In this document: in pieces, positions 9,061 through 17,130 of the stretch | Numbering within the stretch: position 1 is the first letter of the stretch | Layout: each line of letters opens with the position of its first letter | From: Botryococcus braunii | Taxonomy: Eukaryota > Chlorophyta > Trebouxiophyceae | Assembly: GCA_002005505.1 (NCBI GenBank) | Contig: KV908487.1 | Coordinates: forward strand, 97,501-115,000 | DNA length: 17,500 nucleotides | Direction of reading: 5' to 3' | Notes under the pieces: generated by a model | Told to the model about the DNA's origin: nothing | The model's input: the letters and a program-made list of their open reading frames with translations, nothing else | Database searches by the model: none | Position numbers and translations under genes: made by a program

Positions 9061-9392
9061 ACCACATGGTGGCTCCCCTAGTGGTAGGGTTTACCACATG
9101 GTGGCTCCACTACTGGCAGGGTTTACTACATGGTGGCTCCCCTAGTGGTAGGGTTTACCGCATGGTGGCTCCACTACTGGCAGGGTTAACCACGTGGTGG
9201 CTCCCCTAGTGGTAGGGTTTACCACATGGTGGCTCCACTAGTGGCAGGGTTTTCCACGTGGCGGTTCCAGTTGCGGCAGGGTTAACCACGTGGTGGCTCC
9301 CCTAGTGGTAGGGTTTACCACATGGTGGCTCCACTAGTGGCAGGGTTTACCACGTGGTGGCTCCAGTTGTGGCATGGTTTACCACATGGTGA
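9061..9392. repeat. 32-bp minisatellite with alternating subtypes
   Basis: Units starting ACCACATGGTGGCTCC recur every 32 bases exactly, at 9061, 9093, 9125, 9157, 9189, 9221, 9253, 9285, 9317, 9349 and 9381. A shorter copy lies at 9034. Two subtypes (CCCTAGTGGTAGGG and CACTA[CG]TGGCAGGG) mostly alternate, giving a 64-bp higher-order unit. It lies in the gene P intron 8962-10027. Confidence 0.95.
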
Positions 9393-9502
9393 ATAACCTC
9401 ACGATGGCTCCATCAGTCGTGGTAATAGTGGTTGCCAAGACATGTTTTCCTGTTTGGGTCTCCCAACCTTATGTTTCCAGCTCGAGATGTCCTCGTGAGC
9501 CC

Positions 9503-9829
<327 letters not shown>

Positions 9830-10027
9830 CGTGGCGTGGGGAGGGTCGTTTGTTGGCGGGTTTGTTAGCTTTAAGTGCCTGCAGCTTCTGGCTGGCAACT
9901 AGCATCATCTGGGTGGTATCTGACTGAACTGATTGCAAAAGGTAGGGTCATAGTTGTTTTCAAATTGTTTTTCTGGCTGAATTGGTTGCAAGGGTAGAGT
10001 TATAATTTTTGCTTTTCCTGGGTGCAG

Positions 10028-10113
10028 GCAAGGCAGGCTTCGCGCACAGGCAGCAATGACTTGGCTGTGGCCCTCAAACAGCCGTCCAGGGACGTTCGGA
10101 GCCGCAGATTCCT
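10028..10113 (+). CDS. Gene P, exon 4
   Basis: The acceptor TTTTCCTGGGTGCAG ends at 10027. In phase 0 it reads ARQASRTGSNDLAVALKQPS then RDVRSRRF, a basic helix continuing exon 3. The donor CT|GTATGA at 10114 resembles the donors at 7178 and 2621. It leaves in phase 2, matching an acceptor at 10758. An alternative donor at 10137 would add LYEVLSLA and leave in phase 1, matching an acceptor at 10784 instead. The two cannot be separated by eye. Confidence 0.55.
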
Positions 10114-10257
10114 GTATGAGGTGCTGTCCCTGGCTGGTTGTGGGTGGAAAAGTTCCTTCCTTCCATTCCTTACCAGATTCCACCATGGGGACTAGGCTTG
10201 CGGGGAATGGCGTTCGTGTAAAATGCAGCTGTACTGTGTCGAACGAAGGGTCCCCCC

Positions 10258-10278
10258 CCCCTCTCTCTCTCTCCCCCC

Positions 10279-10359
<81 letters not shown>

Positions 10360-10380
10360 CGTCTCTCTCTCTCTCTCTCT
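10258..10380. repeat. (CT)n microsatellite
   Basis: CT units with C-runs at the start and short interruptions near 10355. It lies in the gene P intron after exon 4. Confidence 0.96.
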
Positions 10381-10758
10381 CCCCCAAAAAGTGGGAAAAA
10401 GAAAAAGGGTAAAATATGGGCAAAATTACTATGCTAGCTTGTCACTGACTGTCCAGTGTGCTGAAGAACTCCGTACGCGTTTCCTGAACAAAGTCTGTTT
10501 CTCCACCGCTGTCTTGGTTAATCCGATTGCAGCTTTTGCGGCTGGAGGCAAGCAGCATGTGCAAACACCCATAGCGACATCTTACTTGGAGACAACATGG
10601 TTTGGGTTCAGGCCATAGGGTAGCCCTCCTCGCCCCCAAAGAAGGGGGGGGGGGGTGCAACCTCCATTGTTTGGCTCCTCGAGGACCTGTTTTGCGGGCC
10701 CACACTATCACAAAACATTGTATGAGGCCGGACGTTGGAAAACGCAGGAGTCATGCAG

Positions 10759-10888
10759 AAGGATTGCTCTCAATCCCCTGGCAGAGAGGGAGCAGGACGA
10801 CCCGGAAACGCCCACGGTGGTCCTGCCGGCATCTGTTCGAGCAATGGCAGCTCTTGTGTCAAACGAGCAGAATCAACAAGCCCCCGCG
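10759..10888 (+). CDS. Gene P, candidate exon 5, ends uncertain
   Basis: One frame between about 10650 and 10978 looks coding: RIALNPLAEREQDDPETPTV, then LPASVRAMAALVSNEQNQQ, then APAVSAETRADRSSSQDF. The acceptor TCATGCAG (to 10758) fits the phase of exon 4. The next exon needs a phase-0 join. That allows a weak donor GCG|GTCTCT at 10889, whereas the better-looking donor at 10935 (GTATGC) gives the wrong phase. The protein is probably continuous here, but the right boundary is unresolved. A C-run of 14 at 10945-10958 could hide an indel. Confidence 0.4.
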
Positions 10889-11025
10889 GTCTCTGCCGAG
10901 ACGCGCGCAGACCGGAGTTCTTCCCAGGATTTCCGTATGCCACTCCCCCCCCCCCCCCGCGGGAGCGTGGAAAGGAAATAAACAGACGCGGACGCACACA
11001 CATGTGCACCGGCGCGCGCGCGCGC

Positions 11026-11028
<3 letters not shown>

Positions 11029-11090
<62 letters not shown>
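11029..11090. repeat. (CA)n microsatellite close to a 3' splice site
   Basis: About 31 CA units end about 18 bases before the exon starting 11109. A GC-alternating stretch (11011-11025) precedes them. Confidence 0.96.
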
Positions 11091-11092
<2 letters not shown>

Positions 11093-11108
11093 TGAGCTCG
11101 TGATTCAG

Positions 11109-11154
11109 GAGGCCCACCCGTCGCCCTGGGAGAAAATGTCAAAATTGTTTGCAG
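11109..11154 (+). CDS. Gene P, 46-base exon
   Basis: The acceptor CGTGATTCAG ends at 11108 and the donor GCAG|GTGTCT starts at 11155. In phase 0 it reads EAHPSPWEKMSKLFA and leaves in phase 1. All three possible acceptors of the following exon (ends 12029, 12050, 12070) need phase 1, so the join is well constrained. It then continues as G-SSKVLSDPAIRAG. Confidence 0.52.
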
Positions 11155-11754
11155 GTGTCTTTGGGATCTTGTGTGCAATCCCCCCCCCCCACCCCCTTTC
11201 CTCTTTTCTATTCCCCCTTAACATCTTCTGCATTATTAATGTGGTCACATCCTTTTTTGGAATCTCAGCTTGCCCCTCCACCCACCCCCCCCCCCCGGCC
11301 CCCAATGGGAAGCCACCAAAAGATAGATCGAGGGAAGGAGGGAGGGACGGAGGGAGTGAGGAAAACAAGTGATGGTTTTGCAGGGATGTCCCAACAATCT
11401 GGACATCCCTGTCTAACGCCACCTTCTCCCACCGCAAACCAAATATGAAAAGGAATTTCTCGTAGGTTGCCACCCCCTCTTCCCATTTTTCCCATTTTTA
11501 GTGGTGTTTTCCCTCTCCTCCAAGAAGAGAAGCGGTGTGTATATGGGACAGCTTCTTGGCCAATCACAATAGTTGGGGGTCTTGACAGCCCTTCCGGTGT
11601 TCGCCAGGGATGGACAAAAGATTCTCCTTCATGGCTGCCCAAAACAGCACAAGGGAGAATGTGGGATGTGGGGCGGTGGGAAGCAACAGAGCAGTGTTAA
11701 CATGCGAGGAAGCGGAGGTCGCAGATTTGCCTCAACTTGTCCGCCTCCCCCTCT

Positions 11755-11851
<97 letters not shown>

Positions 11852-11888
11852 GGGCACCCACAATGAGACAAAGTCATGCGCACGCGCG

Positions 11889-11953
<65 letters not shown>

Positions 11954-12029
11954 CGCACGTGCGCACACGCACAAACGCACAGACAAGGAGAGGGGTAAAA
12001 GAGAGACAGCAAGTTGGAGGGCCTTGCAG
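11155..12029 (+). other. Gene P intron with unique and repeat sequence
   Basis: It contains C-runs (11180-11192, 11285-11297) and one strong unused acceptor (GGTTTTGCAG, ending 11383). The (CT)n and (CA)n tracts are listed separately. No further exon with a matching phase was found. Confidence 0.5.
11763..11952. repeat. (CT)n and (CA)n microsatellites
   Basis: (CT)n spans about 11763-11850 and (CA)n about 11892-11952. They are separated by unique sequence and lie in the gene P intron 11155-12029. Confidence 0.96.
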
Positions 12030-12295
12030 GCTCCTCAAAGGTGTTGTCAGACCCGGCTATCCGGGCAGGATCGAGCGGGGCGGCCACTTCCAAATCAGGC
12101 AACGTCCTGCCGAAGAACGGGGGCGCCCGACCGCCGTCCCCGGAGCAGCAGGCCCCTCAGGAGAGCGTTGCCCAGGACGCCGCAACGCGGACCTCTCGGC
12201 GCAAGGTGGCGCCCCCCAAACGCTTCGACGACGAGGAGAACAGTTCCCGATCCGATGCCAAACGTCGTCGCCTTTCACTGCCCTGTCCCACCGCG
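12030..12295 (+). CDS. Gene P, exon with nuclear-localisation-type basic clusters
   Basis: The acceptor GGGCCTTGCAG ends at 12029 and the donor GCG|GTACGC starts at 12296. The exon enters in phase 1 and leaves in phase 0. The peptide is disordered and Ser/Pro/Ala rich, then basic: SRRKVAPPKRFDDEENSSRS and DAKRRRLSLP. The two clusters fit a bipartite or repeated monopartite nuclear localisation signal. The RKVAPPKRFDDE segment resembles linker sequences in plant and protist nuclear proteins. Nuclear location is inferred from this. Confidence 0.7.
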
Positions 12296-12401
12296 GTACG
12301 CCATACCTGCGCTTTTGTCCTCTGTTTTTTACCACCAGTGTCGTCTTTTAGTTTTCCGCCGTCCGGTCTTTCTTGGAAGGCTTCCAGTGTTGTTGTTTGT
12401 G

Positions 12402-12422
12402 TAAACCCTAAACCCTAAACCC
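12402..12422. repeat. Interstitial telomere-type repeat (TAAACCC)x3
   Basis: Three perfect TAAACCC copies followed by C, inside a gene P intron. This is the heptamer of many plants, algae and coccidians. Confidence 0.9.
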
Positions 12423-12615
12423 CGTGTCTTCCACCATGGACCTGTACCGCTGCCGTCGCTCCGTATGACAAGAAAGTTAGCTACAGGAAAGGGAACCCCC
12501 CCCCCCCCCGGGTCTGAAAAGAGCACTGGGAAACAACAACAGCTGCCTAAAAACACACGGGGACAGTACATCGGCTTCCTAACGTTGAAATTTGACTTTA
12601 TAAGGATGGTTATAA

Positions 12616-12830
12616 GCAATCTAAGTGTTGATTTGAAGGAGGGGAGGGGGCAATGTAAGTATGGACTTGAGAGAGGGGGGCGTCAGCAATGTAAGTATGA
12701 ATTTGATGGAGGGGAGAGTCAGAAATGTAAGTATGGATCGGAAGAAAAGGGGGTGGGAGGCTTAGCAATGTGAGGGTGGGTTTCAGGAGAAGAGGGGGGG
12801 GGGGAGGGGAGGGTAAGCAATGTAAGTATG
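12616..12830 (+). repeat. 36-bp minisatellite carrying 5' splice-site-like motifs
   Basis: Units contain GCAATGTAAGTATG plus a G-rich arm. GTAAGT occurs at 12655, 12691, 12727 and 12822, with diverged copies at 12621 (CTAAGT) and 12770 (GTGAGG). Spacing is 36 bases for the central copies and longer towards the right. It lies in the gene P intron 12296-13032. Confidence 0.88.
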
Positions 12831-12915
12831 GGTTTGAAAAAAGGGGTCTCCCTCCCCCCCTTCTCCCTCCCCCCCCCCTCTCCCTCCCTCCCGCCCCCCT
12901 CCCTCCCTCCCCCCC

Positions 12916-12937
12916 CTCACACACACACTCACACACA

Positions 12938-12993
<56 letters not shown>
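12916..12993. repeat. (CA)n microsatellite near a 3' splice site
   Basis: CA units with two early interruptions, preceded by C-rich CCCT-like sequence (12845-12915). They end about 40 bases before the exon at 13033. Confidence 0.96.
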
Positions 12994-12995
<2 letters not shown>

Positions 12996-13032
12996 GTATG
13001 GTTTGAAGCTCTGAGGGCTGTGCTGCGAGCAG

Positions 13033-13276
13033 CAGGAGGACCTGCCTCCGAATCGGGGCGCCTCCGACGTCAAGCGGAAAGGCGCAAGGAAGAGCATGGA
13101 CGGCTGTCAGGGAGGAGTGCAGACTCCCAAGGCCCGCTGCGGACCGGGGGAACCGGCGGCTCACCGCGATCCCTTGGCCAGCCTGGCGCCCCCCGGATGG
13201 AACCCTGTGTTGCCTCCCGCGTGGGAGCCTCCAAGAGACCATGTGGCTGCCCTTCCCTCTGTCCAGAGCTATGAGG
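13033..13276 (+). CDS. Gene P, Pro-rich exon, right end uncertain
   Basis: The acceptor GCTGCGAGCAG ends at 13032 and gives the phase-0 entry required. The peptide begins QEDLPPNRGASDVKRKGARK and continues through PLASLAPPGWNPVLPPAWEP to SVQSYE. A donor GTGCGT sits at 13277, but other donors (for example GTGGGA at 13221) are possible. Read straight through, the frame ends at TAA 13369-13371. The sequence just before that stop looks coding in another frame (see 13304-13373). Disordered; no domain recognised. Confidence 0.5.
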
Positions 13277-13303
13277 GTGCGTTGCCCTCCTTTCCTCCTC
13301 CAG

Positions 13304-13373
13304 CCTACACCCAGCAAACGACGGTTATCCTTTCTCCTCGCCTGCGAAAAAGCGCAGCAGTGTGGGGCTAAAT
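13304..13373 (+). CDS. Gene P, candidate exon with NDGYPF motif
   Basis: After a pyrimidine-rich acceptor (CCTTTCCTCCTCCAG, ending 13303) the frame reads LHPANDGYPFSSPAKKRSSV then GLN. It stops at the donor AAT|GTATGG at 13374 in phase 0. That matches the phase-0 start of the 13566 exon, which carries a similar NNGYPF sequence. The join to the previous exon needs either a donor at 13221 or a very short intron, or else there is a frame error. SPAKKRS is a typical basic phosphorylatable nuclear motif. Confidence 0.35.
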
Positions 13374-13565
13374 GTATGGCGGTGGGTGTTAGAGGCGGTA
13401 CACCTTAGACCGTACAGTTTACATGAGCCAGAAGATTCTTATAGAGGAGCTGGCTCTCTTGTTGAAAGTAACGTTGTGTGGAATGTGAACAAGGTTCCTG
13501 AGCTGCACATGGAGGGAGAAACATCTGGTGCTCCATCTTCAATCTTTTCTCCTCGCTTCTTTCAG

Positions 13566-13604
13566 CCAAACAATGGTTATCCTTTCCCTGCCTCGTTTGG
13601 AAAG
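13566..13604 (+). CDS. Gene P, 39-base exon (NGYPF repeat)
   Basis: The acceptor CTCGCTTCTTTCAG (to 13565) and donor AAG|GTACTG (13605) enclose 13 codons, PNNGYPFPASFGK, in phase 0 at both ends. Its DNA is similar to 13311-13355, suggesting an exon duplication. Confidence 0.5.
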
Positions 13605-13796
13605 GTACTGTACCGTCGGCAAAGATTGTCCAGGTGCTATGACCAGGGGTTTTCCTCTGGCGAGCGGGAAACCGAATATCTGAAATGTTGTCAGAGTGTT
13701 TGGGAGTTTTTTGCAAGCAAAGTGTTTGCTGACACTGTGGCAAGTCCTGAGGCGTAGCATAGGGGTCAAGCCTGCGACTAACTTTGCACATACCCC

Positions 13797-13799
<3 letters not shown>

Positions 13800-13883
<84 letters not shown>

Positions 13884-13903
13884 TGTGGTGTGTGTGTGTG
13901 TGT

Positions 13904-13957
<54 letters not shown>

Positions 13958-13980
13958 CGTGCGTGTGTGTGTGTGTGTGT

Positions 13981-14060
<80 letters not shown>
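13800..14060. repeat. (GT)n microsatellite, about 260 bases
   Basis: This is the longest GT run of the window, with GG, GC and CT interruptions near 13880-13905, 13955-13966 and 13984. It lies in the gene P intron starting 13605. Confidence 0.97.
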
Positions 14061-14061
<1 letters not shown>

Positions 14062-14216
14062 CACCCACGCGTGTGGGGGGTCTGGGTGTACGTGCTGGTG
14101 TGCATGCGTCTTAGGAGTGTGCACACGTCGTCCCAAATACCTGACAAGGGGAACGTTTACTCGTGGTATTGCATCTCTCCCTTTGAGGCCCCCGCCCGCC
14201 CCGCCCCGCCCCGCAG

Positions 14217-14235
14217 TCTGAAAGTCACCCGCTTG
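14217..14235 (+). CDS. Gene P, candidate 19-base microexon
   Basis: A tandem CCCCG stretch leads to the acceptor CCCCGCAG (to 14216). The donor TTG|GTACTA starts at 14236. In phase 0 it reads SESHPL plus one base, which exactly corrects the phase between the 13566 exon (phase 0 out) and the 14679 exon (phase 1 in). Confidence 0.27.
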
Positions 14236-14678
14236 GTACTAAAGGTTCCAGGCGTGTGCCCGCAATGCGTGTGACTGTGTCACTCGGGCTGTGTAATTGC
14301 TCTGTGTGTGAGCGAAAGGATGCCCTGAAAAGCTGACAGGGTGCACCGATATCACATCAGGGGAGCCAACAAATGTTTTGTTATTGGTAATGTGTAGCAT
14401 ATAATCAGTGGATTTAAAAGAGAATCTGGTGCAAGGAGAGAAGGGCGGTTGGGAATGGATCACCGGGAGCAGGCGTTGAAAAGACGAGCTGGTGCAAGGG
14501 GAGATGGGGAGGTTGGGAATGGGTTTTCTGGGGCGGGTTAAAAAAATGGAAACTGGGGCCTGTGGGCTCGTCACGTAAGGGGATCGAACGATGTACGTTC
14601 GCTGGGCTTGGGGAGGGGGGGAGGGGGGACGGGTGGGTGCCTATCCCAGGGGTAGCGGGACAAGCACCGTTTTTGCAG
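14236..14678 (+). other. Probable gene P intron without repeat array
   Basis: It holds a short imperfect direct repeat (GCTGGTGCAAGG..GAG and TCTGGTGCAAGG..GAG, 14425 and 14489, each followed by GTTGGGAATGG). No other feature was seen. Confidence 0.45.
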
Positions 14679-14892
14679 AAAATTCAGCGCAGTGCCGGAG
14701 TGCAGGAATGAAGGGGATACAGCCCGAGGAGCTGCGGCCAGGCTGGCTTCTCTTGGTGCAGGCGGATGCGGCCCCTTCCGGCATCCCTTCCCAAGCCCTC
14801 AACCTGGTGGGGGGACGAAAGCGGTATTGTTGCCTGGGCGAAGTCCTGGAGACAGACCCAGGGCCCCTCGTACGTGTCGCCTGGTTCCGCAG
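14679..14892 (+). CDS. Gene P, exon with possible SH3-like (BAH/Tudor-type) fold
   Basis: The acceptor CACCGTTTTTGCAG ends at 14678. The frame (phase 1 in) runs through GMKGIQPEELRPGWLLLVQ, then NLVGGRKRYCCLGEVLET, then DPGPLVRVAWFRR. The pattern is a Pro-Gly turn, a hydrophobic strand, then Lys-Arg-Tyr and Leu-Gly-Glu-Val-Leu-Glu, and finally Val-Arg-Val-x-Trp-Phe. It resembles the strands of SH3-like barrels such as BAH or Tudor domains, which bind chromatin; this is a visual resemblance only. The donor at 14893 (GTGACT) keeps the VRVAWFRR strand and leaves in phase 2. A more consensus donor at 14870 (GTACGT) removes it and leaves in phase 0. Confidence 0.55.
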
Positions 14893-14928
14893 GTGACTCA
14901 CTTTGCTACTTCAGGCCTGATTCATCAT

Positions 14929-15185
14929 GAGTGCAAGCTTTCGCAAGCCTCATCCATCATGAGTGCAGGCTTTCGCAAGCCTGATACAGAATGAGTGCAA
15001 GCTTCCGCAAGCCGGATACATTATCAGTACAAACTTTTGCAAGCCTGATACATTATGAGTGCAAGCTTTTGCAAGCCGGATACATTATGAGTGCAAGCTG
15101 CTGCAAAGCCTGATACATTGCGATTCCAAGCTACTGCAAGCCTGATATGTTGTGAGTGCAAGCTACTGCAAGCCAGATTCATCAG
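14929..15185. repeat. Second 32-bp minisatellite
   Basis: GAGTGCAAGC-type anchors lie at 14929, 14961, 14993, 15025, 15057, 15089, 15122 and 15154: 32-base spacing with one 33. The unit includes GCAAGCCTGATACATTATGA. It begins shortly after a gene P donor. Confidence 0.93.
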
Positions 15186-15229
15186 GAGGGTTTGATTCAT
15201 CGTGAGTTATTGCAACAAACCTGGAGCAG

Positions 15230-15410
15230 CGTATTGCGTCGACTTCGAACATCCCCCTCCCCCTGCCCGGCCCCGACGATCGAGTTGGATCCATCTGTAA
15301 AGAACTGTGTTCACTCCGTGCCGCCCAAACGTGCCGAGAGTCCATTCATGCATGAGGCCAAGCTAGTTTTGTGCATGTTCCTGGACGGCTGTTGGATCAC
15401 GACTGTGTAG
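15230..15410 (+). CDS. Gene P, candidate exon with two possible readings
   Basis: The acceptor AACCTGGAGCAG ends at 15229. If the previous exon ends at 14892, the frame reads SVLRRLRTSPSPCPAPTIEL, then DPSVKNCVHSVPPKRAESPF, then MHEAKLVLCMFLDGCW. It is open to TAG at 15408-15410. If the previous exon ends at 14869, it reads RIASTSNIPLPLPGPDDRVG to a good donor GTAAAG at 15297. The first reading is longer and more domain-like and continues the strand-rich peptide before it. Its right end could be a true stop or an internal donor (for example 15371, phase 2, which would join the 16175 exon). Confidence 0.38.
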
Positions 15411-15508
15411 CGAGGCCCTCTCCCTGTCTTCAATAGCTGAAGACAGCTGTTGAAGGTGCCCTCAGTCTCTCAAGATCTCACGGACGACTATTCAGATTTT
15501 GCAGACTC

Positions 15509-15790
15509 GTGTCCAGATTTACTGGCTTCCTTGTTCTGAACTCCTATCTAGGGTTCACAGACTCCTATCGAGGTTTCACTGGCCTCCTTGTCTTGAACTC
15601 CCATCCTGACTTCACTGGCTTACTTGTCTTGGAGTCCTATCCTGATTTCACTGGCTTGCTTGTCTTGAAGTCCTCTCCCGATTTCACTGGCTTCCTTGTC
15701 TTGAAGTCCTATTCAGGTTTCAAAGACTCCTATCTAGATCTGACTGGCTTCCTTGTCTTGAACTCCCATCCTGATTTCGCAGACTGCCAT
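15509..15790. repeat. 36-bp minisatellite with 21-bp insert units
   Basis: ACTGGC anchors lie at 15521, 15578, 15614, 15650, 15686 and 15743. Spacings are 57, 36, 36, 36 and 57 bases. Each 57 equals 36 plus a 21-base insert (AGACTCCTATC). All lengths are multiples of three. Confidence 0.92.
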
Positions 15791-15946
15791 GTCATGTGCA
15801 TCCATGCCCGCCCCATGTGCGTCTACTTTGCGGATCTCAAAGCCTTTGGGTGCCGTCTTCGTTGACAAAGTGTTCAACTCTCTTATGTTGTCAAGCCTGC
15901 ACACACCTCCGAAGCCCCCCCCCTCCCCGCCTTTCAAGTGAGGAGG

Positions 15947-15948
<2 letters not shown>

Positions 15949-15985
<37 letters not shown>

Positions 15986-16063
15986 AGGGAGGGAGGGAGG
16001 GAGGGAGGGAGGGAGGGAGGGAGGGAGGGAGGGAGGGAGGGAGGGAGGGAGGGGGGGGAGGGA
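15949..16063. repeat. (GA)n then (GGGA)n purine tract
   Basis: A short GA run is followed by about 19 GGGA units. This is the same order and composition as the 8425-8696 tract. It lies in the gene P intron before the 16175 exon. Confidence 0.96.
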
Positions 16064-16174
16064 GATTGATTGAATGAGTGTAGCCATGGCGACAGCCAGC
16101 TCCATTTGCGGCTCTGTCTCAAGGCGGTCTACGAGGTAGTCTGCAAAGTAAAAGCCGTTTGCAATGGAGAGCAG

Positions 16175-16387
16175 GGAGGGCTGCGCGTGGAGAGCAATCA
16201 AGGAGGAGGGGCGCAAAGAGAAGGGCGAACCGCCCGCCAGCACCTGGCTGGACTTACGGCTGTGGATCAACACCCCTCTGGCCGTCTTCCCCTTCCTGGG
16301 CGCGCACATGGAGATCCCAACTCGCATTCTCCAGGATGCCTCCGCCCACCTCGCCCATCTAGAGGCCCTGCGGGCCGACAAAAAAAG
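16175..16387 (+). CDS. Gene P, Leu-rich helical exon
   Basis: One frame from about 16152 to 16387 is clearly coding: REGCAWRAIKEEGRKEKGEP, then STWLDLRLWINTPLAVFPFL, then HMEIPTRILQDASAHLAHLE, then ALRADKK. The donor AAAAAAG|GTACTG starts at 16388 and leaves in phase 2. This is exactly what the 17131 exon needs, giving ADKKR-KGGPGPP. The left boundary is unclear: GAGAGCAG to 16174 gives phase 2 in, and another acceptor at 16194 gives phase 1 in. The ordered, amphipathic middle is not a family I recognise. Confidence 0.55.
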
Positions 16388-16597
16388 GTACTGCCACAGA
16401 AAGCTCGATCCATGCTACAATTTGCAGACATTCCTTTTTGTTAGTCGTCCGGTGCCCTCCAGTGAATTCCATGGTGGTTTGGGACGTCAAGCACTCGTGT
16501 TGTAGTGTATAGAAGAATTATATTAATTACAGCGGTTCGCGACACCACCATATGAAACCAAACCTAACCTAATTTGGGAAAATGTAACTCTCAGTGT

Positions 16598-16760
16598 ATT
16601 CCCTGCTGTTTGGGTTGTCAAGAACTCATGTTGTGTATTCCAAAATTTTGTCGGATGTCAAGAAGTCATAATGTTGTGTATTCCATCCTGTTTTGGGATG
16701 TGGAGAACTCGTAATGTAGTGCATTCCATGCTGTTTGGGGTTGTTTAGAACTTGTACTCT
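16598..16760. repeat. 43-bp minisatellite, about four copies
   Basis: ATTCC anchors lie at 16598, 16637, 16680 and 16723, each followed by a TGTTTTGGG..GT..AGAACTC..TGT pattern. One more diverged copy lies at 16466. It is in the gene P intron 16388-17130. Confidence 0.85.
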
Positions 16761-16967
16761 AATGCTGACTAGCAACGACACTCTCAACTTGCAATGTTCC
16801 TCTCGCAGTGGGTTCAAGGGCATGGCTTGCGCATCATTACCATTGTTGGCGGGTCGATACTCCGACGACGGTCAGCGGGAGGCTGGGGTCGTGCTCACAA
16901 GGCAGATTGTTCTATAACGTGGAAACAGGCGGGTGGGTGAGGCAGAGGAGTAAGGGGGGTTGGCTGG

Positions 16968-17036
16968 GGAGGAGGAGGAGGAGGAGGAGGAGGACAAGAA
17001 GAAGGAGGAGGAGGAGAAGAAGAAGATGATGAAGAA
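16968..17036. repeat. (GGA/GAA)n imperfect purine repeat
   Basis: Trinucleotides GGA, GAA and GAT alternate over about 70 bases in the gene P intron 16388-17130. The Arg-rich or Ser-rich open frames across it are repeat artefacts. Confidence 0.9.
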
Positions 17037-17130
17037 AATGCAAGCACAGGGCAGGGTATGAAGTGCAACCACACGGCTGTGCAAGCAGTTTAACATGGCA
17101 ATTTAAAACATGTTGGCCCTGCCTGCGCAG

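Noticed and set aside
9034..9392. CRISPR-like spaced repeats
   Set aside because: The 32-bp units abut with no unique spacers, and the host is eukaryotic. It is a minisatellite.
11384..11448. Possible exon after the acceptor GGTTTTGCAG
   Set aside because: All frames stop soon without a usable donor, and the phase chain is satisfied without it.
16809..16917. Possible exon after the strong acceptor TTCCTCTCGCAG (GFKGMACASLPLLAGRYSDD)
   Set aside because: It would fit phase from 16387 but hits a stop at 16915-16917. Direct joining of 16387 to 17131 gives a longer open protein. It could still be an alternative last exon.
16808..17029. Arg-rich C-terminal open frame
   Set aside because: The Arg run is a translation of the GGA/GAA repeat inside an intron.
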